Part shown: positions 14,627-23,399 of the stretch, piece after piece
Position numbering within the stretch: position 1 is the stretch's first letter
Layout: every line of letters starts with the position of its first letter
Assembly (NCBI GenBank): GCA_030631415.1
Contig: DAOVLE010000058.1
Coordinates: forward strand, 1 to 23,509
Length of the DNA stretch: 23,509 bases
Reading direction: 5' to 3'
Origin: JAAEQG01 sp023133475
Lineage (GTDB): Bacteria > Planctomycetota > Phycisphaerae > UBA1845
Notes under the pieces: model-generated
Told to the model about the DNA's origin: nothing
Databases searched by the model: none
Seen by the model: only the letters and a program-made list of their open reading frames with translations
Made by a program: the position numbers and the translations under genes

Positions 14627-16378
14627 ATGATCGGACCGTCAGCCAGACTGGGTGAGCAACTCGTTGCCGACGGGGTTATTACGCCGGAGCAGTTGGCTGA
14701 GGCGTTGGCCAAGCAGCAGGCTGATGGCGGGCGCCTGGGCGGGCGCCTGGTCGAGATCGGGGCGCTGTCGTCGTCAACACTGGTGAGTGCTCTGGGATCG
14801 CGGCTGGGTGTTCCCGGTTGTGTGCTGCGTCACGGCCTGATCGATCCGAAGGTGGCAAAGGTTATCGATAGGGAGGAAGCGGAACGGCTCAAGGTTCTGC
14901 CGTTGTTTCGTGTGCGGAACACGCTGGCAGTGGCCATGGTCGAGCCGCAGTCGGTGCCCACCCTGGACCGCCTGCGGCAACTGACCCAGTGCACCATCAG
15001 ACCGGTGCTGGCGATGGAGGAGAACATCGCCGAGTACCAGCACAAGTATCTGGCTGCTGAGGTGACCGTCGATGCGTTTCTGGCCTCCATCGAAGAGAGC
15101 GACGTCGAGATTTCCGAGCACGAAGCCATCGACGAAGGCCCGGTAACCGATCTGGACAAGATGATCGACGGCAGCCCGGTGATTAACCTGGTGAACGTGG
15201 CGATCCTGACCGCCCTGCGCGAGGGGGCCAGCGACATCCATATCGAGCCGGAACGCGAAGCCACCCAGATTCGACATCGTATCGACGGTGCCCTGCGCAC
15301 CATGATGACCCCACCGCGGGCGATGCATGCCGCATTGGTGTCGCGGATCAAGGTTATCGGGCGAATGGACATTTCCGAGAAACGGCTTCCGCAGGAAGGG
15401 CGGGTGCACCTGGTGGCGGACGGGCGCGAGATCGACCTGCGCGTCTCCAGCATGCCCACGGTGTTGGGCGAGAAGATCGTTATCCGCATTCTGGACAAGA
15501 GCAACCTGAGCTTCGAACTGAGCGACCTGGGCATATGCGGCGACGACCGGACAGCCATCGAGGGCATGCTCCGCAGCCCCTATGGGCTGCTGCTGGTTAC
15601 CGGGCCGACCGGTAGCGGGAAAACAACGACGCTGTATTCGGCGTTGGACCTGCTGCGTAACGAGGCGGTCAACATCGTGACCGTCGAGGACCCGGTGGAG
15701 TATCAATTGTCGGGGGTGAACCAGATTCAGGTGAATGAGGGGATTGGTTTGACCTTTGCCCGGGCATTACGTTCCATCCTGCGTCAGGACCCTGACATCA
15801 TCATGGTGGGTGAGATCCGCGATGAGGACACCGCCCGGGTTGCGGTGCAGTCGGCATTGACCGGGCACTTGGTGCTCTCCACGCTGCACACCAATGACTG
15901 CCCTGGTGCGGTTTCTCGTTTGCTGGACATGGGTGTTGAATCGTATTTGATTTCGGCGGCGGTGATTGGCTTTATCGCCCAGCGGTTGGCCCGCAAAATC
16001 TGCTCGTCGTGCGATACATCGTATTACCCGCCGCAGGAGTTACTCGAGTTGGTCGGCTGGGGGCACCGGGCCAACGAACTGTTTCACAAGGGCGAAGGGT
16101 GCCGGACGTGTCATAACAGCGGGTTTCGCGGGCGGGTGGGCATCTATGAAGTGATGGTGGCCGACCCGGAAATCCAGCGGTTGATCCAGAAGGAAGCGTC
16201 GGAATCGGACCTGCGGGTTTATCTGGCGGAGACCGGGTGGCGGACCTTGCGTCAAAAGGCCCTGGACCTGGTCGAGCGCGGCGAGTCGACTTTGGAGGAG
16301 GTCATGCGAGTCACCCGCTCCGAGGGGGCGGGCAGTTGTAACCCCTCCGGCATGCAGGCTGAGGAGGTGAACGTATGA
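14627..16378 (+). CDS. PilB/GspE-type assembly ATPase with MshEN c-di-GMP-binding domain
   Basis: This 583-residue protein powers pilus or pseudopilus assembly. The N-terminus has two 24-residue MshEN motifs: residues 7-30 (RLG, L12-V13, G16, L23, L27, Q30) and 36-59 (RLG, L41-V42, G45, L52, L56, but Arg59 in place of Gln), separated by exactly five residues. Such motifs bind cyclic di-GMP in MshE. The ATPase core has Walker A GPTGSGK (326-332), the Asp box (TVEDPVEY), Walker B (DIIMVGEIRD) and the His box (TGHLVLSTLHTND), plus a zinc-type C459-x2-C462 and C492-x2-C495. The start ATG 14627 lacks a ribosome site but is fixed by the motif beginning at residue 7. GspF/PilC overlaps its end by ATGA. 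Confidence 0.93.
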   Translation: MIGPSARLGEQLVADGVITPEQLAEALAKQQADGGRLGGRLVEIGALSSSTLVSALGSRLGVPGCVLRHGLIDPKVAKVIDREEAERLKVLPLFRVRNTLAVAMVEPQSVPTLDRLRQLTQCTIRPVLAMEENIAEYQHKYLAAEVTVDAFLASIEESDVEISEHEAIDEGPVTDLDKMIDGSPVINLVNVAILTALREGASDIHIEPEREATQIRHRIDGALRTMMTPPRAMHAALVSRIKVIGRMDISEKRLPQEGRVHLVADGREIDLRVSSMPTVLGEKIVIRILDKSNLSFELSDLGICGDDRTAIEGMLRSPYGLLLVTGPTGSGKTTTLYSALDLLRNEAVNIVTVEDPVEYQLSGVNQIQVNEGIGLTFARALRSILRQDPDIIMVGEIRDEDTARVAVQSALTGHLVLSTLHTNDCPGAVSRLLDMGVESYLISAAVIGFIAQRLARKICSSCDTSYYPPQELLELVGWGHRANELFHKGEGCRTCHNSGFRGRVGIYEVMVADPEIQRLIQKEASESDLRVYLAETGWRTLRQKALDLVERGESTLEEVMRVTRSEGAGSCNPSGMQAEEVNV

Positions 16379-17594
16379 ACCTGACCTACGAGGCGATTGA
16401 TGGTTCGGGGCGTAACGTGTGTGACATGGTGGAGGCTCCGTCGGTCAAGGAGGCGGTGGACTCTCTGCGTCAGAAGGGTTTGTTTGTCACGCACATCGCC
16501 CGTGCCAAAGCCGAGGAGATGCAACAAAAATTGGCGGCGGCTGGTGGCGAGTTGGGCAAGGTGCGCTTTTCGCTTCGCCAACTGGTGATGTTCACCCGCC
16601 AGATGGCCATGTTGTTGGCTGCCGGCAGTGGCGTGGTTCCGGCGTTGAACGCTCTCACCCGCCAGATCAAGGACGTCAAACAGCGAGCGGTGATCAACCA
16701 GATCATCGCCAACCTCGAGGAAGGGTACACCCTGGCGGACGCCATGCAGAAATATCCGAACATCTTTGACGCATCGTACGGTGCGGTGATCGCCGCCGGG
16801 GAAGCCAGCGCCACCCTGGCACAAATGTTCACCAAGCTGGCCGGCATTATGGGCAAGCGCAAAGCCATGCGGAACAAAGTGGTGGGATCCGTGACGTACC
16901 CGGTTTTGTTGATTATGCTTTGCGTGGGCATTCTCAACGTCATGCTGTTTTTCGTCATCCCACGTTTCGGGGACATGTTCGACACGCTGGCGGTTCCGCT
17001 TCCGGCATCCACGAAGTTCATGTTGGCGTTATCGGGCTGGCTGCGGGAGTGGTGGATGGTGCCGGCGGGGTTGGTGGTGGCCTTTATCGTTGCCGTCGTG
17101 TACCTGGTCAAGTCCAAAGCCGGCCGGCAGTTCTTGAGTGACGTGCAGATTCAGGTCCCCATGCTCGGGCGGGTCATGTCGCGTCTGATCCAGGCGGAGA
17201 TATTGCGCATTTTGGGCATGTTGATCGAAGCCAAGGTGGGCATATTGGACGCGTTGGACCTGGCACGCGGGGTAACCAGCAACCGCCGCTACCACAAACT
17301 GTCCGATGACATTGAACAGGCGGTGACCTCCGGCGAGGGGATCAGCTCCGCCATGGAAAGATCGAGGCTGATCGATCCGAGCATCTGCCAGGCGATTCGC
17401 ACTGGTGAGGAGAGTGGGAGCCTGGGAGAGTCGATTAGTTATGTAGCCGATGTGCTTGACGAGGAGAACGCCGAACTGGTTGACGTGACTACGAAGCTGC
17501 TCGAACCGATAATCCTGATTGGCATGGGTGTGGTGGTGGGAATAGTCGCCGTCTCGCTGTTCATGCCGCTCTTCGACATAACCGCGGCAGTTTG

Positions 17595-17595
<1 letters not shown>
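16375..17595 (+). CDS. PilC/GspF-type inner-membrane platform protein
   Basis: This 406-residue protein of usual family length has two T2SSF repeats (about 65-190 and 268-395) with the conserved GE-SG segments (AAGEASATL at 140-148; RTGEESGSLGE at 342-352). Three membrane helices fall at about 172-196, 224-245 and 378-400. It forms the cytoplasmic-membrane platform that couples the ATPase to pilin assembly. The start overlaps the ATPase stop (ATGA) with AGGAGG at 16362-16367, so the two are translationally coupled. It is followed by a heptamer-bounded repeat before the PilM-like gene. Confidence 0.93.
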
Positions 17596-17785
<190 letters not shown>

Positions 17786-17799
17786 AAAGTGACGTTGGT

Positions 17800-19134
17800 A
17801 TGTTGACGCATTGGGGCAAGCAGAACCGCTTTTCGCCGATTGGAATGGACATCGGGCGGCGTGGTGTGCGCCTCGTGCAACTGATGCGGCGCCCATCCGA
17901 GACGGGCAGAAATGCCCCAGGTCAATGGCAGTTGTTCAGAACCTGCAACTGGGATTGGCTGGTGGGGACCGAGCAGAACACCACGGGCAATGCGTCCGAT
18001 AGCAACCCCCTGACGGCGGTGCTGGGCGACAAATCCGGCAGCCGGGAGTTGGCTCGGAGGATAAAACGCCTCTGGCGACAGAACGAGTTCCGCGGCAAGG
18101 AACTGGTGGTGGGCCTGAGTGGCCCCGAGGTACAACTGCACGCCCTGGAACTGCCGATCCAGCACGATGCCAATGCCGACGACAACCTGCGACAAGCCGC
18201 CCACTGGGAGATCGAACGGTTGATGAGCCTCCCGCAAGGAGAGGTGGAAACTGATTTCTGGCTGCTGCCCACGTCAAAAACCACCTATGCCGCCCGCAAA
18301 CCCAGAGACGGTTCCGGGCAAAACCTCCCAGGCCAACCCACCGCCATCGGAGTCGCGGCACGGAAAACCCTTGTCTCGGGAATCTGGAAGATATGCGAGT
18401 CGGCAGGGTTGCGGTGCCGTTGTCTCGATGCCAACCTGTGTGCGATATCGCGTTTGGGAGCCTGGGTGCGCAGCCTGCCCATGCTTGACGAGCAGGAAAG
18501 CGATGCCGGCGAATCCGAAGCAAGTGAATCCGAAGCGGCAAGCGAGATTTGGGGCTTGCTGGATTTGGGTTACACCCAGACCCGTTTGGCAATTTGCGTT
18601 GCGAGCCTGCCGGTGCTGGTGCGCTCGTTCGATACCGGGGGGCGGCGGTGGATCGAGCGTATCACGGAATCGCTGGAACTGAGCGTTTCAGCGGCGGAGA
18701 TTCACCTGCGCGATCATGGTATTCAACCACCCTCACGAAATCGCACAGATGACCGCGGGCGTGGAGTCCGCCATGACGGTAGTGTGACACCATCAGCCCA
18801 GTTGGGCAGTATCATTCGTAACATCCTGGGCGAGGAATTGGAGTTGCTCTGCGGCGAGATCGAGCGTTCTTACCGTTACGCACTGCAATGTTATCCCGGT
18901 CACCGCGTCTCCGAGCTCATTCTGGTGGGCGGGGCGGCGGAGATGCCGGACCTGGACGAATACCTTAAAAGCCGTCTGGGTATCGAAGTGCACACCATCG
19001 CCGACCGCCTGGAGCGCACCGTGGCGGCGAGGCGCGGCGGGGGGAAGGCCCCGTTTACCCTGACGACGAGCGGGCACTATCCGCTGGGGGCGTTGGCCTG
19101 CGCCATCGGATTGGCTATCCCGCCTAGTTTGTAG
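17800..19134 (+). CDS. PilM-like actin-fold pilus assembly protein
   Basis: This 444-residue protein shows the PilM/FtsA-like pattern: IGMDIGRRGVRLVQL near the N-terminus, KELVVGLSGPEVQLHALELP, AAHWEIERLMSLP, IGVAARKTLVSGIWKICESAGLRCRCLDANLCAIS, GLLDLGYTQTRLAI, and near the C-terminus SELILVGGAAEMPDLDEYL (nucleotide-binding Gly block). PilM is cytoplasmic and binds the N-terminus of PilN. It is longer than typical PilM (about 350), with low-complexity inserts: Ser/Glu-rich DEQESDAGESEASESEAASE and a Lys/Gly/Pro stretch near 160-180. No strong ribosome site precedes ATG 17800. The PilN-like gene follows after a hairpin. Confidence 0.85.
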   Translation: MLTHWGKQNRFSPIGMDIGRRGVRLVQLMRRPSETGRNAPGQWQLFRTCNWDWLVGTEQNTTGNASDSNPLTAVLGDKSGSRELARRIKRLWRQNEFRGKELVVGLSGPEVQLHALELPIQHDANADDNLRQAAHWEIERLMSLPQGEVETDFWLLPTSKTTYAARKPRDGSGQNLPGQPTAIGVAARKTLVSGIWKICESAGLRCRCLDANLCAISRLGAWVRSLPMLDEQESDAGESEASESEAASEIWGLLDLGYTQTRLAICVASLPVLVRSFDTGGRRWIERITESLELSVSAAEIHLRDHGIQPPSRNRTDDRGRGVRHDGSVTPSAQLGSIIRNILGEELELLCGEIERSYRYALQCYPGHRVSELILVGGAAEMPDLDEYLKSRLGIEVHTIADRLERTVAARRGGGKAPFTLTTSGHYPLGALACAIGLAIPPSL

Positions 19135-19158
19135 GTCGGGTCCGCAGACCCGACCTAC
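19131..19158. repeat. 12-bp-stem hairpin across the pilM stop
   Basis: GTAGGTCGGGTC and GACCCGACCTAC pair perfectly around the loop CGCA. The stem contains the PilM-like gene's TAG (19132-19134) and ends 1 nt before the AGGAG ribosome site of the PilN-like gene (19160-19164). It could lower ribosome access to that site or protect mRNA. It may also simply be a REP-type repeat, given its GGTCGGGTC sequence. Confidence 0.6.
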
Positions 19159-19170
19159 CAGGAGATCGAG

Positions 19171-19818
19171 ATGATTGGCGTCAACCTCATCCCTGCCGAG
19201 TTGCTGATCGCACGTGCGGTCAGGCGTCGGATACGCGTGTGGTTGGTGGTGAGCGTTGTGTTGGTTGGCGTAGTTCTGGTGCCGATAGTTGTCGAGGGGC
19301 ATCGCCAGGGACAGGTTCAGCGTCTCAGGCTCAAGATTGCGGGCATGGAAACCAGATTGCACGGCGTGCGTGGGAAGGTGGCCAACGTAGCCCAGACCGT
19401 GCTCGATACCGACCTGGAGCTTGCACGCTCCGAAGCTCTGCGGACCAAACGCTGTTGGTCGGGACTGCTGGGGTTGGTGGCTGATTGTATGCCGCAGGAG
19501 GTGTGGTTGACGTCCATCGCGACCGATCCGCCCCAACCGGGAAGTTCGTCGCACGAGCTTCCCCGAGCAGCGCGACGCCGCAGTGCCCGCGAAACGGGCA
19601 AGCAGCAAGACATAAGCAAACCTGCCGAGGTGGTGATCCTTCAGGCCCCCACCAAGATTCGCCTGGAGGGTTTCGCCCTGGACCACGGAGCCATGATGGA
19701 TTTGATCACCAGGCTAAAGGCCTCCAGGGCGTTTACGGCAGTGGAGCAGGTTACGTCAGGCAGAGAGCCGGTGCTTCAGGGAGATGCGGTGCGTTTTGTC
19801 GTAACCTGCCAATGGTGA
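19171..19818 (+). CDS. PilN-like inner-membrane alignment protein
   Basis: This 215-residue protein begins MIGVNLIPAEL, matching the PilN 'NLxP' segment that docks into PilM. One membrane helix lies at about 23-43, followed by a helical segment (residues 46-75) and a C-terminal alpha-beta domain (KIRLEGFALDHGAMMDLITRLKASRAFTAVE). A Ser/Arg/Lys-rich insert (about 120-148) interrupts it. AGGAG 6 nt upstream fixes the start. Gene order M-N-O-P supports the call. Confidence 0.85.
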   Translation: MIGVNLIPAELLIARAVRRRIRVWLVVSVVLVGVVLVPIVVEGHRQGQVQRLRLKIAGMETRLHGVRGKVANVAQTVLDTDLELARSEALRTKRCWSGLLGLVADCMPQEVWLTSIATDPPQPGSSSHELPRAARRRSARETGKQQDISKPAEVVILQAPTKIRLEGFALDHGAMMDLITRLKASRAFTAVEQVTSGREPVLQGDAVRFVVTCQW

Positions 19819-19822
19819 AAAC

Positions 19823-20404
19823 ATGAGGCTTGCACGGCATTCCATCTTGATCGTCAACGCGGTAGGGATGCTCATATCCGGTGGGCTGGCGCTCGGCGGT
19901 ATCTGGCAGGTGTTTCTCCAGCCGGGCACCGTTTCGGCGGAGTTGCGTGACTTAAGAACGACGCTAAGGGACAAGACTCGCGATCTGGCGTCGCTGGAGT
20001 ATGAACTAGGCCACCAGGAGAGCCTGCTGGAGCAGCAGGAATCGAAGCTGATCGCCGACGGCACGCCACTCGGGCAGAATCCGCTGGAGCAGAATCTGCA
20101 GGCCATCATCGAATTGGCTCGCCGGAACAACTTCCATCTGATGGATATGAACCCGTCAGGGTCAGCCATGTATCCGGGAGTGCGTGAGGTTCGGCACCAT
20201 ATTCGGGGAGACGGTAAGTACGCGGCAGTGACTAGAATGTTGCGACAATTCGAGAGCTGCGACTTCTGGGGCGATATCACCCACATACGGATCGAACGCC
20301 CGCGGAACCTGTCGGGCCTGGAGAACGAAACGCGAGAGATGGAGATGACCGTCAGCTTCTACACAACGGTGGACTTGGCCCGGGAGCCGGCGGGAGCACG
20401 GTAG
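19823..20404 (+). CDS. PilO-like inner-membrane alignment protein
   Basis: This 193-residue protein has a single N-terminal membrane helix (about 8-30), a Leu/Glu/Gln-rich coiled coil (about 38-77) and a small C-terminal domain (LIELARRNNFHLMDMNP-like helix, then IRGDGKYAAVTRMLRQFESC and EMEMTVSFYTTV). This is the layout of PilO, which pairs with PilN to link the inner-membrane platform to PilP. Sequence evidence is weak without context. The placement 4 nt after the PilN-like gene and the fold layout carry the call. Confidence 0.75.
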   Translation: MRLARHSILIVNAVGMLISGGLALGGIWQVFLQPGTVSAELRDLRTTLRDKTRDLASLEYELGHQESLLEQQESKLIADGTPLGQNPLEQNLQAIIELARRNNFHLMDMNPSGSAMYPGVREVRHHIRGDGKYAAVTRMLRQFESCDFWGDITHIRIERPRNLSGLENETREMEMTVSFYTTVDLAREPAGAR

Positions 20405-20408
20405 ATTC

Positions 20409-20993
20409 GTGGGCAAACGCAAGAAACAAATCTACGCGGGCATGCTGCTGGTGGTAGGGGCAGGGATGGTTCTGGACCGCATAACCAGTGCGGGCAATAC
20501 GGCACCTGCCGCGGTGCTCGGGGCGAGCAAGGCTGCCAATCGCCCAGGGGCCAAGGTAAGCAGCAAAGTTGCCCCAAAGGGTGAGCACGACCAGGCACCC
20601 ACTCTGTCGCCCGCCGGCTTTCCCGCAAACCTACCGGCGGGCCATGCCGAAAAACGCGATCTTTTCAGGCTGAGCGCTGTCGCCCAACTGGCGGTGCTGA
20701 AAGCCCCCCAAACTCCGGAACACAGTGATAATGCTAGCGATTCGGAACCGGAGGAGGGGCCTGATAAGGCTGCTCTTTTGATCGAGCAGTTCAAGGCCCA
20801 ACACACATTGTCCGCAGTGATGGCCGGGGGCGAATTCAAAATGGCGATCGTGGACGGGACCCCGGTGGAGGTAGGCCAGCTTATAGGCCAATGCCGGTTG
20901 GTCCGTATCAGCGGGCAAGTGGCGGTTTTTCAGTGCCTTGGCGAAGAATTCCAGTTATCGGTGGAAACCCATCAGTTGTCAGACGAACAGTAG
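20409..20993 (+). CDS. PilP/GspC-like protein
   Basis: This 194-residue protein probably starts at GTG 20409, 4 nt after the PilO-like stop. One N-terminal membrane segment (about 7-25), an unstructured Ala/Pro/Ser linker (about 30-115), and a C-terminal beta-rich domain (about 125-188: AVMAGGEFKMAIVDGTPVEVG, RLVRISGQVAVFQCLGEEFQLSVE) resembling the PilP/GspC homology-region fold that contacts the secretin. No lipobox Cys is present, unlike many PilP proteins. It is the last gene of the pil run; no secretin follows. Confidence 0.7.
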   Translation: MGKRKKQIYAGMLLVVGAGMVLDRITSAGNTAPAAVLGASKAANRPGAKVSSKVAPKGEHDQAPTLSPAGFPANLPAGHAEKRDLFRLSAVAQLAVLKAPQTPEHSDNASDSEPEEGPDKAALLIEQFKAQHTLSAVMAGGEFKMAIVDGTPVEVGQLIGQCRLVRISGQVAVFQCLGEEFQLSVETHQLSDEQ

Positions 20994-21078
20994 GGCGGGT
21001 TCCACCCGCCGCAGCAGGTAGGGCGGGTGGCATGGTCAAGGACCACCTTCGGTAACGTTACGATTTGCCATGCCACCC
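20994..21078. terminator. REP and long hairpin between convergent genes
   Basis: A REP core (20994-21010) starts right at the PilP-like stop. An 11-bp perfect stem GGGTGGCATGG / CCATGCCACCC (21025-21035 with 21068-21078) follows, enclosing a GGTC-AAG-GACC hairpin and the palindrome GTAACGTTAC. The position between convergent genes suits bidirectional termination, but there is no T tract, so this is inference. The remaining 38 nt to 21116 show nothing. Confidence 0.45.
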
Positions 21079-21116
21079 AACCGCCGGAGATCGCCCACGG
21101 AAAGGCCTCAGGCAAC

Positions 21117-23249
21117 TCAATCCTGTTGGGCCTGCTTCACCTCGGGCTCATCGAGTGGCAGATAACGATCGAACCAGGCGAGGTCCCAGACCATCTTGGC
21201 TTTGCGCGTCGTATAGGTCATCGGGCAATGACCCTGAGTTGGATAAACGATCAACTCAGTAGGCACATCGAGGTACTCGTGCAACGCTCGGTAAAGCGCG
21301 CGGCTGTGGCCTGGCGGGCAACGTGGGTCCTTGCCCCCAACATGAACGATCGTGGGTGTCACCACCTTGTCCAGTTCGTACAAGGGCGAAGCAGCGTGCA
21401 TGGCATCGGTGCGGTTCCAGGGGAAGCCCTGCTGGAAATTGATCACGTGCCCGGGAGTGTCCTCCATGCCCCACTGCATGCTTACCTCCAGAACACCCGC
21501 CCCGCTACTGGCGGCTTTGAAACGCCTGGTTCGGGTGATCAGGCAGTTGGTCAGATACCCGCCGTTGCTCCAGCCCATCACGCCCAGCCGATCCGGATCG
21601 GCAATGCCCCGCTCGATCATGGCATCGACACCAGCCAGAACGTCGGTGACGTCACGATCGTTCTTGTGCCCGATAAGGTCTGTCAGAAACTTGTCACCGT
21701 AACCGGTGGAGCCGCGGTAATTGGGGCTCAACAACGCATATCCACGCGCCGCCATGAGCACCCGACCGTATATCCAAAAACGCATGCGCAGCAGCGATGC
21801 CGACGTCGGGCCTCCATGCAACTCCACGACCATAGGCAGCTTCGTGCCCGGGGTGTAGTCGGGCGGAAGCTCCAGGATGCCCTCGACTTCCACACCATCG
21901 GGGGCAACCCAGGTGGTCAACTCTATTGACGGAAGTTTCCAGGTATCCACCTGCGGGTTCACCCTGGTGAGACGTTTGTGTTCGGAACCCGGGCGGTTCG
22001 CCGAAAACAGAAAGACATCCGGCGGATGGGTCACCGTGCTCAGCACCGCCGCCAGGGTCTCACCACCGCCGGAGATGCTGAACGTGCCGACAGCCACGTC
22101 CCCGAGGGTCAGTTCGCGTGCCGGCCCTTGGGTCTTGTTGCCAATGTCCGTGATGCAGTGCACCCGGGCCCGGGCGTGGCCCTCTGCAACGAAACACAAG
22201 TCCTGTGACGTGCCGCGCCATTGCAGGTGCCCGCTGGAGACCGACACCTCATCAGGGCGACGCAACTTGTGAATGACAACCGCATCGCCGGGGCTCTGTG
22301 CCGCCAGCCAATGGGCCACAAAAATCTCGGCTGGATAGCCGTCGAAGTCAACCTCAAACGCCAGCGAGTTGCCGTCGTGCGACCACGCGGGGCTGCTAAT
22401 CCAGCCGTAGGGTGACGGAGCCTGATTACGCCATAACTCGTCCGGCAGAGCGGTGACGGCCTTGTCGGCGACGGTGTAGACATCCACGCGCGAACGACCT
22501 TCGTTGGAGATCAACAGATCGTTGGGGGTGGAGATCATGGCGATGCGATTCTCGCCCGGCGAGACCGCAAACGAGCGGATTACCCGCTTTTCATCAACCA
22601 GCTTCTCGCTATGCCAGTGAATCAAATCGAGTTTCCACAGTTGGGTGAATTCGACCACACCATGGCCATATTCGAGGCTCTTGTATTCTTTGCGGAGGTC
22701 TTTCCATTCGTCGTCGACGGCTTCCTGGCTGACGGTGTAGTACAGCGTCTGCCCGTCCTTCGACAGATCATAGCCCATGATTCCGTCTTCCACGCGGGTG
22801 ACTGCAAACGGTCGGCCGCCGGTCGTGCCGATGCGCCAGACTTGTTTTTTGCCGTTGTAGGGCGGCTTGTCTTCACCGGCCCGTTTGCGGCTACTGGTGA
22901 AGTATATCCATTGGTTATCGGGGCTCCATTGGGGCGAGGCGTCCACTGCCGGATCGAAGGTGAGGCGGCGTACCTGCCGTGTCGCCACCTCGACGATCCA
23001 CAGGTCCAGGTTGCGTTTTTCGTTGGGCGGTTCCCAGCGAGATTCGGTATAGGCCGCATACTTTCCGTCCGGCGACATGGCACAGTTGGTGATTACCCCG
23101 ATGGTGAAGTAGTCGTCGGCGGTGATGTCGTGGTCGCGCAGCGGATCACCGGCGAGGGCGTCTGCAATCCCCCCAGCCACCAACCATGTGACAATAACGC
23201 ACATTACCACGCGCGACCAATTACAACCGTTAATTTCTGATCGAGTCAT
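21117..23249 (-). CDS. Secreted S9 prolyl-oligopeptidase-family peptidase
   Basis: This 710-residue protein starts at ATG 23249, with GGAGGA (23258-23263) upstream; a longer frame reads through REP DNA. Signal peptide about 1-33 (CVIVTWLVAGGIADALAG). A beta-propeller follows (repeated S-PDGK, W-PD, LSKDG, W-HDG blades), then an alpha/beta-hydrolase domain with Ser561 (MGWSNGGY), Asp641 (GGKDPRCP) and His674 (YPTQGHCP), and the HGGPTSA oxyanion loop. Length and layout fit S9C acyl-aminoacyl- or dipeptidyl-peptidase-like enzymes that cut small peptides, here probably in the periplasm. It may finish digestion of peptides released by secreted proteases, which is inference. Substrate specificity is not evident. 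Confidence 0.93.
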   Translation of the reverse strand: MTRSEINGCNWSRVVMCVIVTWLVAGGIADALAGDPLRDHDITADDYFTIGVITNCAMSPDGKYAAYTESRWEPPNEKRNLDLWIVEVATRQVRRLTFDPAVDASPQWSPDNQWIYFTSSRKRAGEDKPPYNGKKQVWRIGTTGGRPFAVTRVEDGIMGYDLSKDGQTLYYTVSQEAVDDEWKDLRKEYKSLEYGHGVVEFTQLWKLDLIHWHSEKLVDEKRVIRSFAVSPGENRIAMISTPNDLLISNEGRSRVDVYTVADKAVTALPDELWRNQAPSPYGWISSPAWSHDGNSLAFEVDFDGYPAEIFVAHWLAAQSPGDAVVIHKLRRPDEVSVSSGHLQWRGTSQDLCFVAEGHARARVHCITDIGNKTQGPARELTLGDVAVGTFSISGGGETLAAVLSTVTHPPDVFLFSANRPGSEHKRLTRVNPQVDTWKLPSIELTTWVAPDGVEVEGILELPPDYTPGTKLPMVVELHGGPTSASLLRMRFWIYGRVLMAARGYALLSPNYRGSTGYGDKFLTDLIGHKNDRDVTDVLAGVDAMIERGIADPDRLGVMGWSNGGYLTNCLITRTRRFKAASSGAGVLEVSMQWGMEDTPGHVINFQQGFPWNRTDAMHAASPLYELDKVVTPTIVHVGGKDPRCPPGHSRALYRALHEYLDVPTELIVYPTQGHCPMTYTTRKAKMVWDLAWFDRYLPLDEPEVKQAQQD

Positions 23250-23267
23250 GTTCGTGTTCCTCCGTAG

Positions 23268-23399
23268 GGCGGGTTTTACCCGCCTTTGTATCGGGGTGGC
23301 CCATCGCTTTAGCGGTGGGGGACACGAATGGTTCATTCGAACACCGTCGGCCCCCATAGCAACCTGAGTGCTTGAATTCGCGTCCCCCACCGCTAAAGG
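23268..23399. repeat. REP core and second copy of the dispersed palindrome
   Basis: A perfect REP core at 23268-23284 abuts the leader of the S9 peptidase gene, 4 nt beyond its ribosome site. A second copy of the 14470-14551 palindrome follows (left arm 23294-23329; right arm about 23375-23399) with a longer, unrelated centre of about 45 nt. No gene is present. Confidence 0.7.

Noticed and set aside
14774..15706. Minus-strand frame opposite the pilus ATPase
   Set aside because: It is the shadow of a highly conserved ATPase frame and has no recognisable motif.
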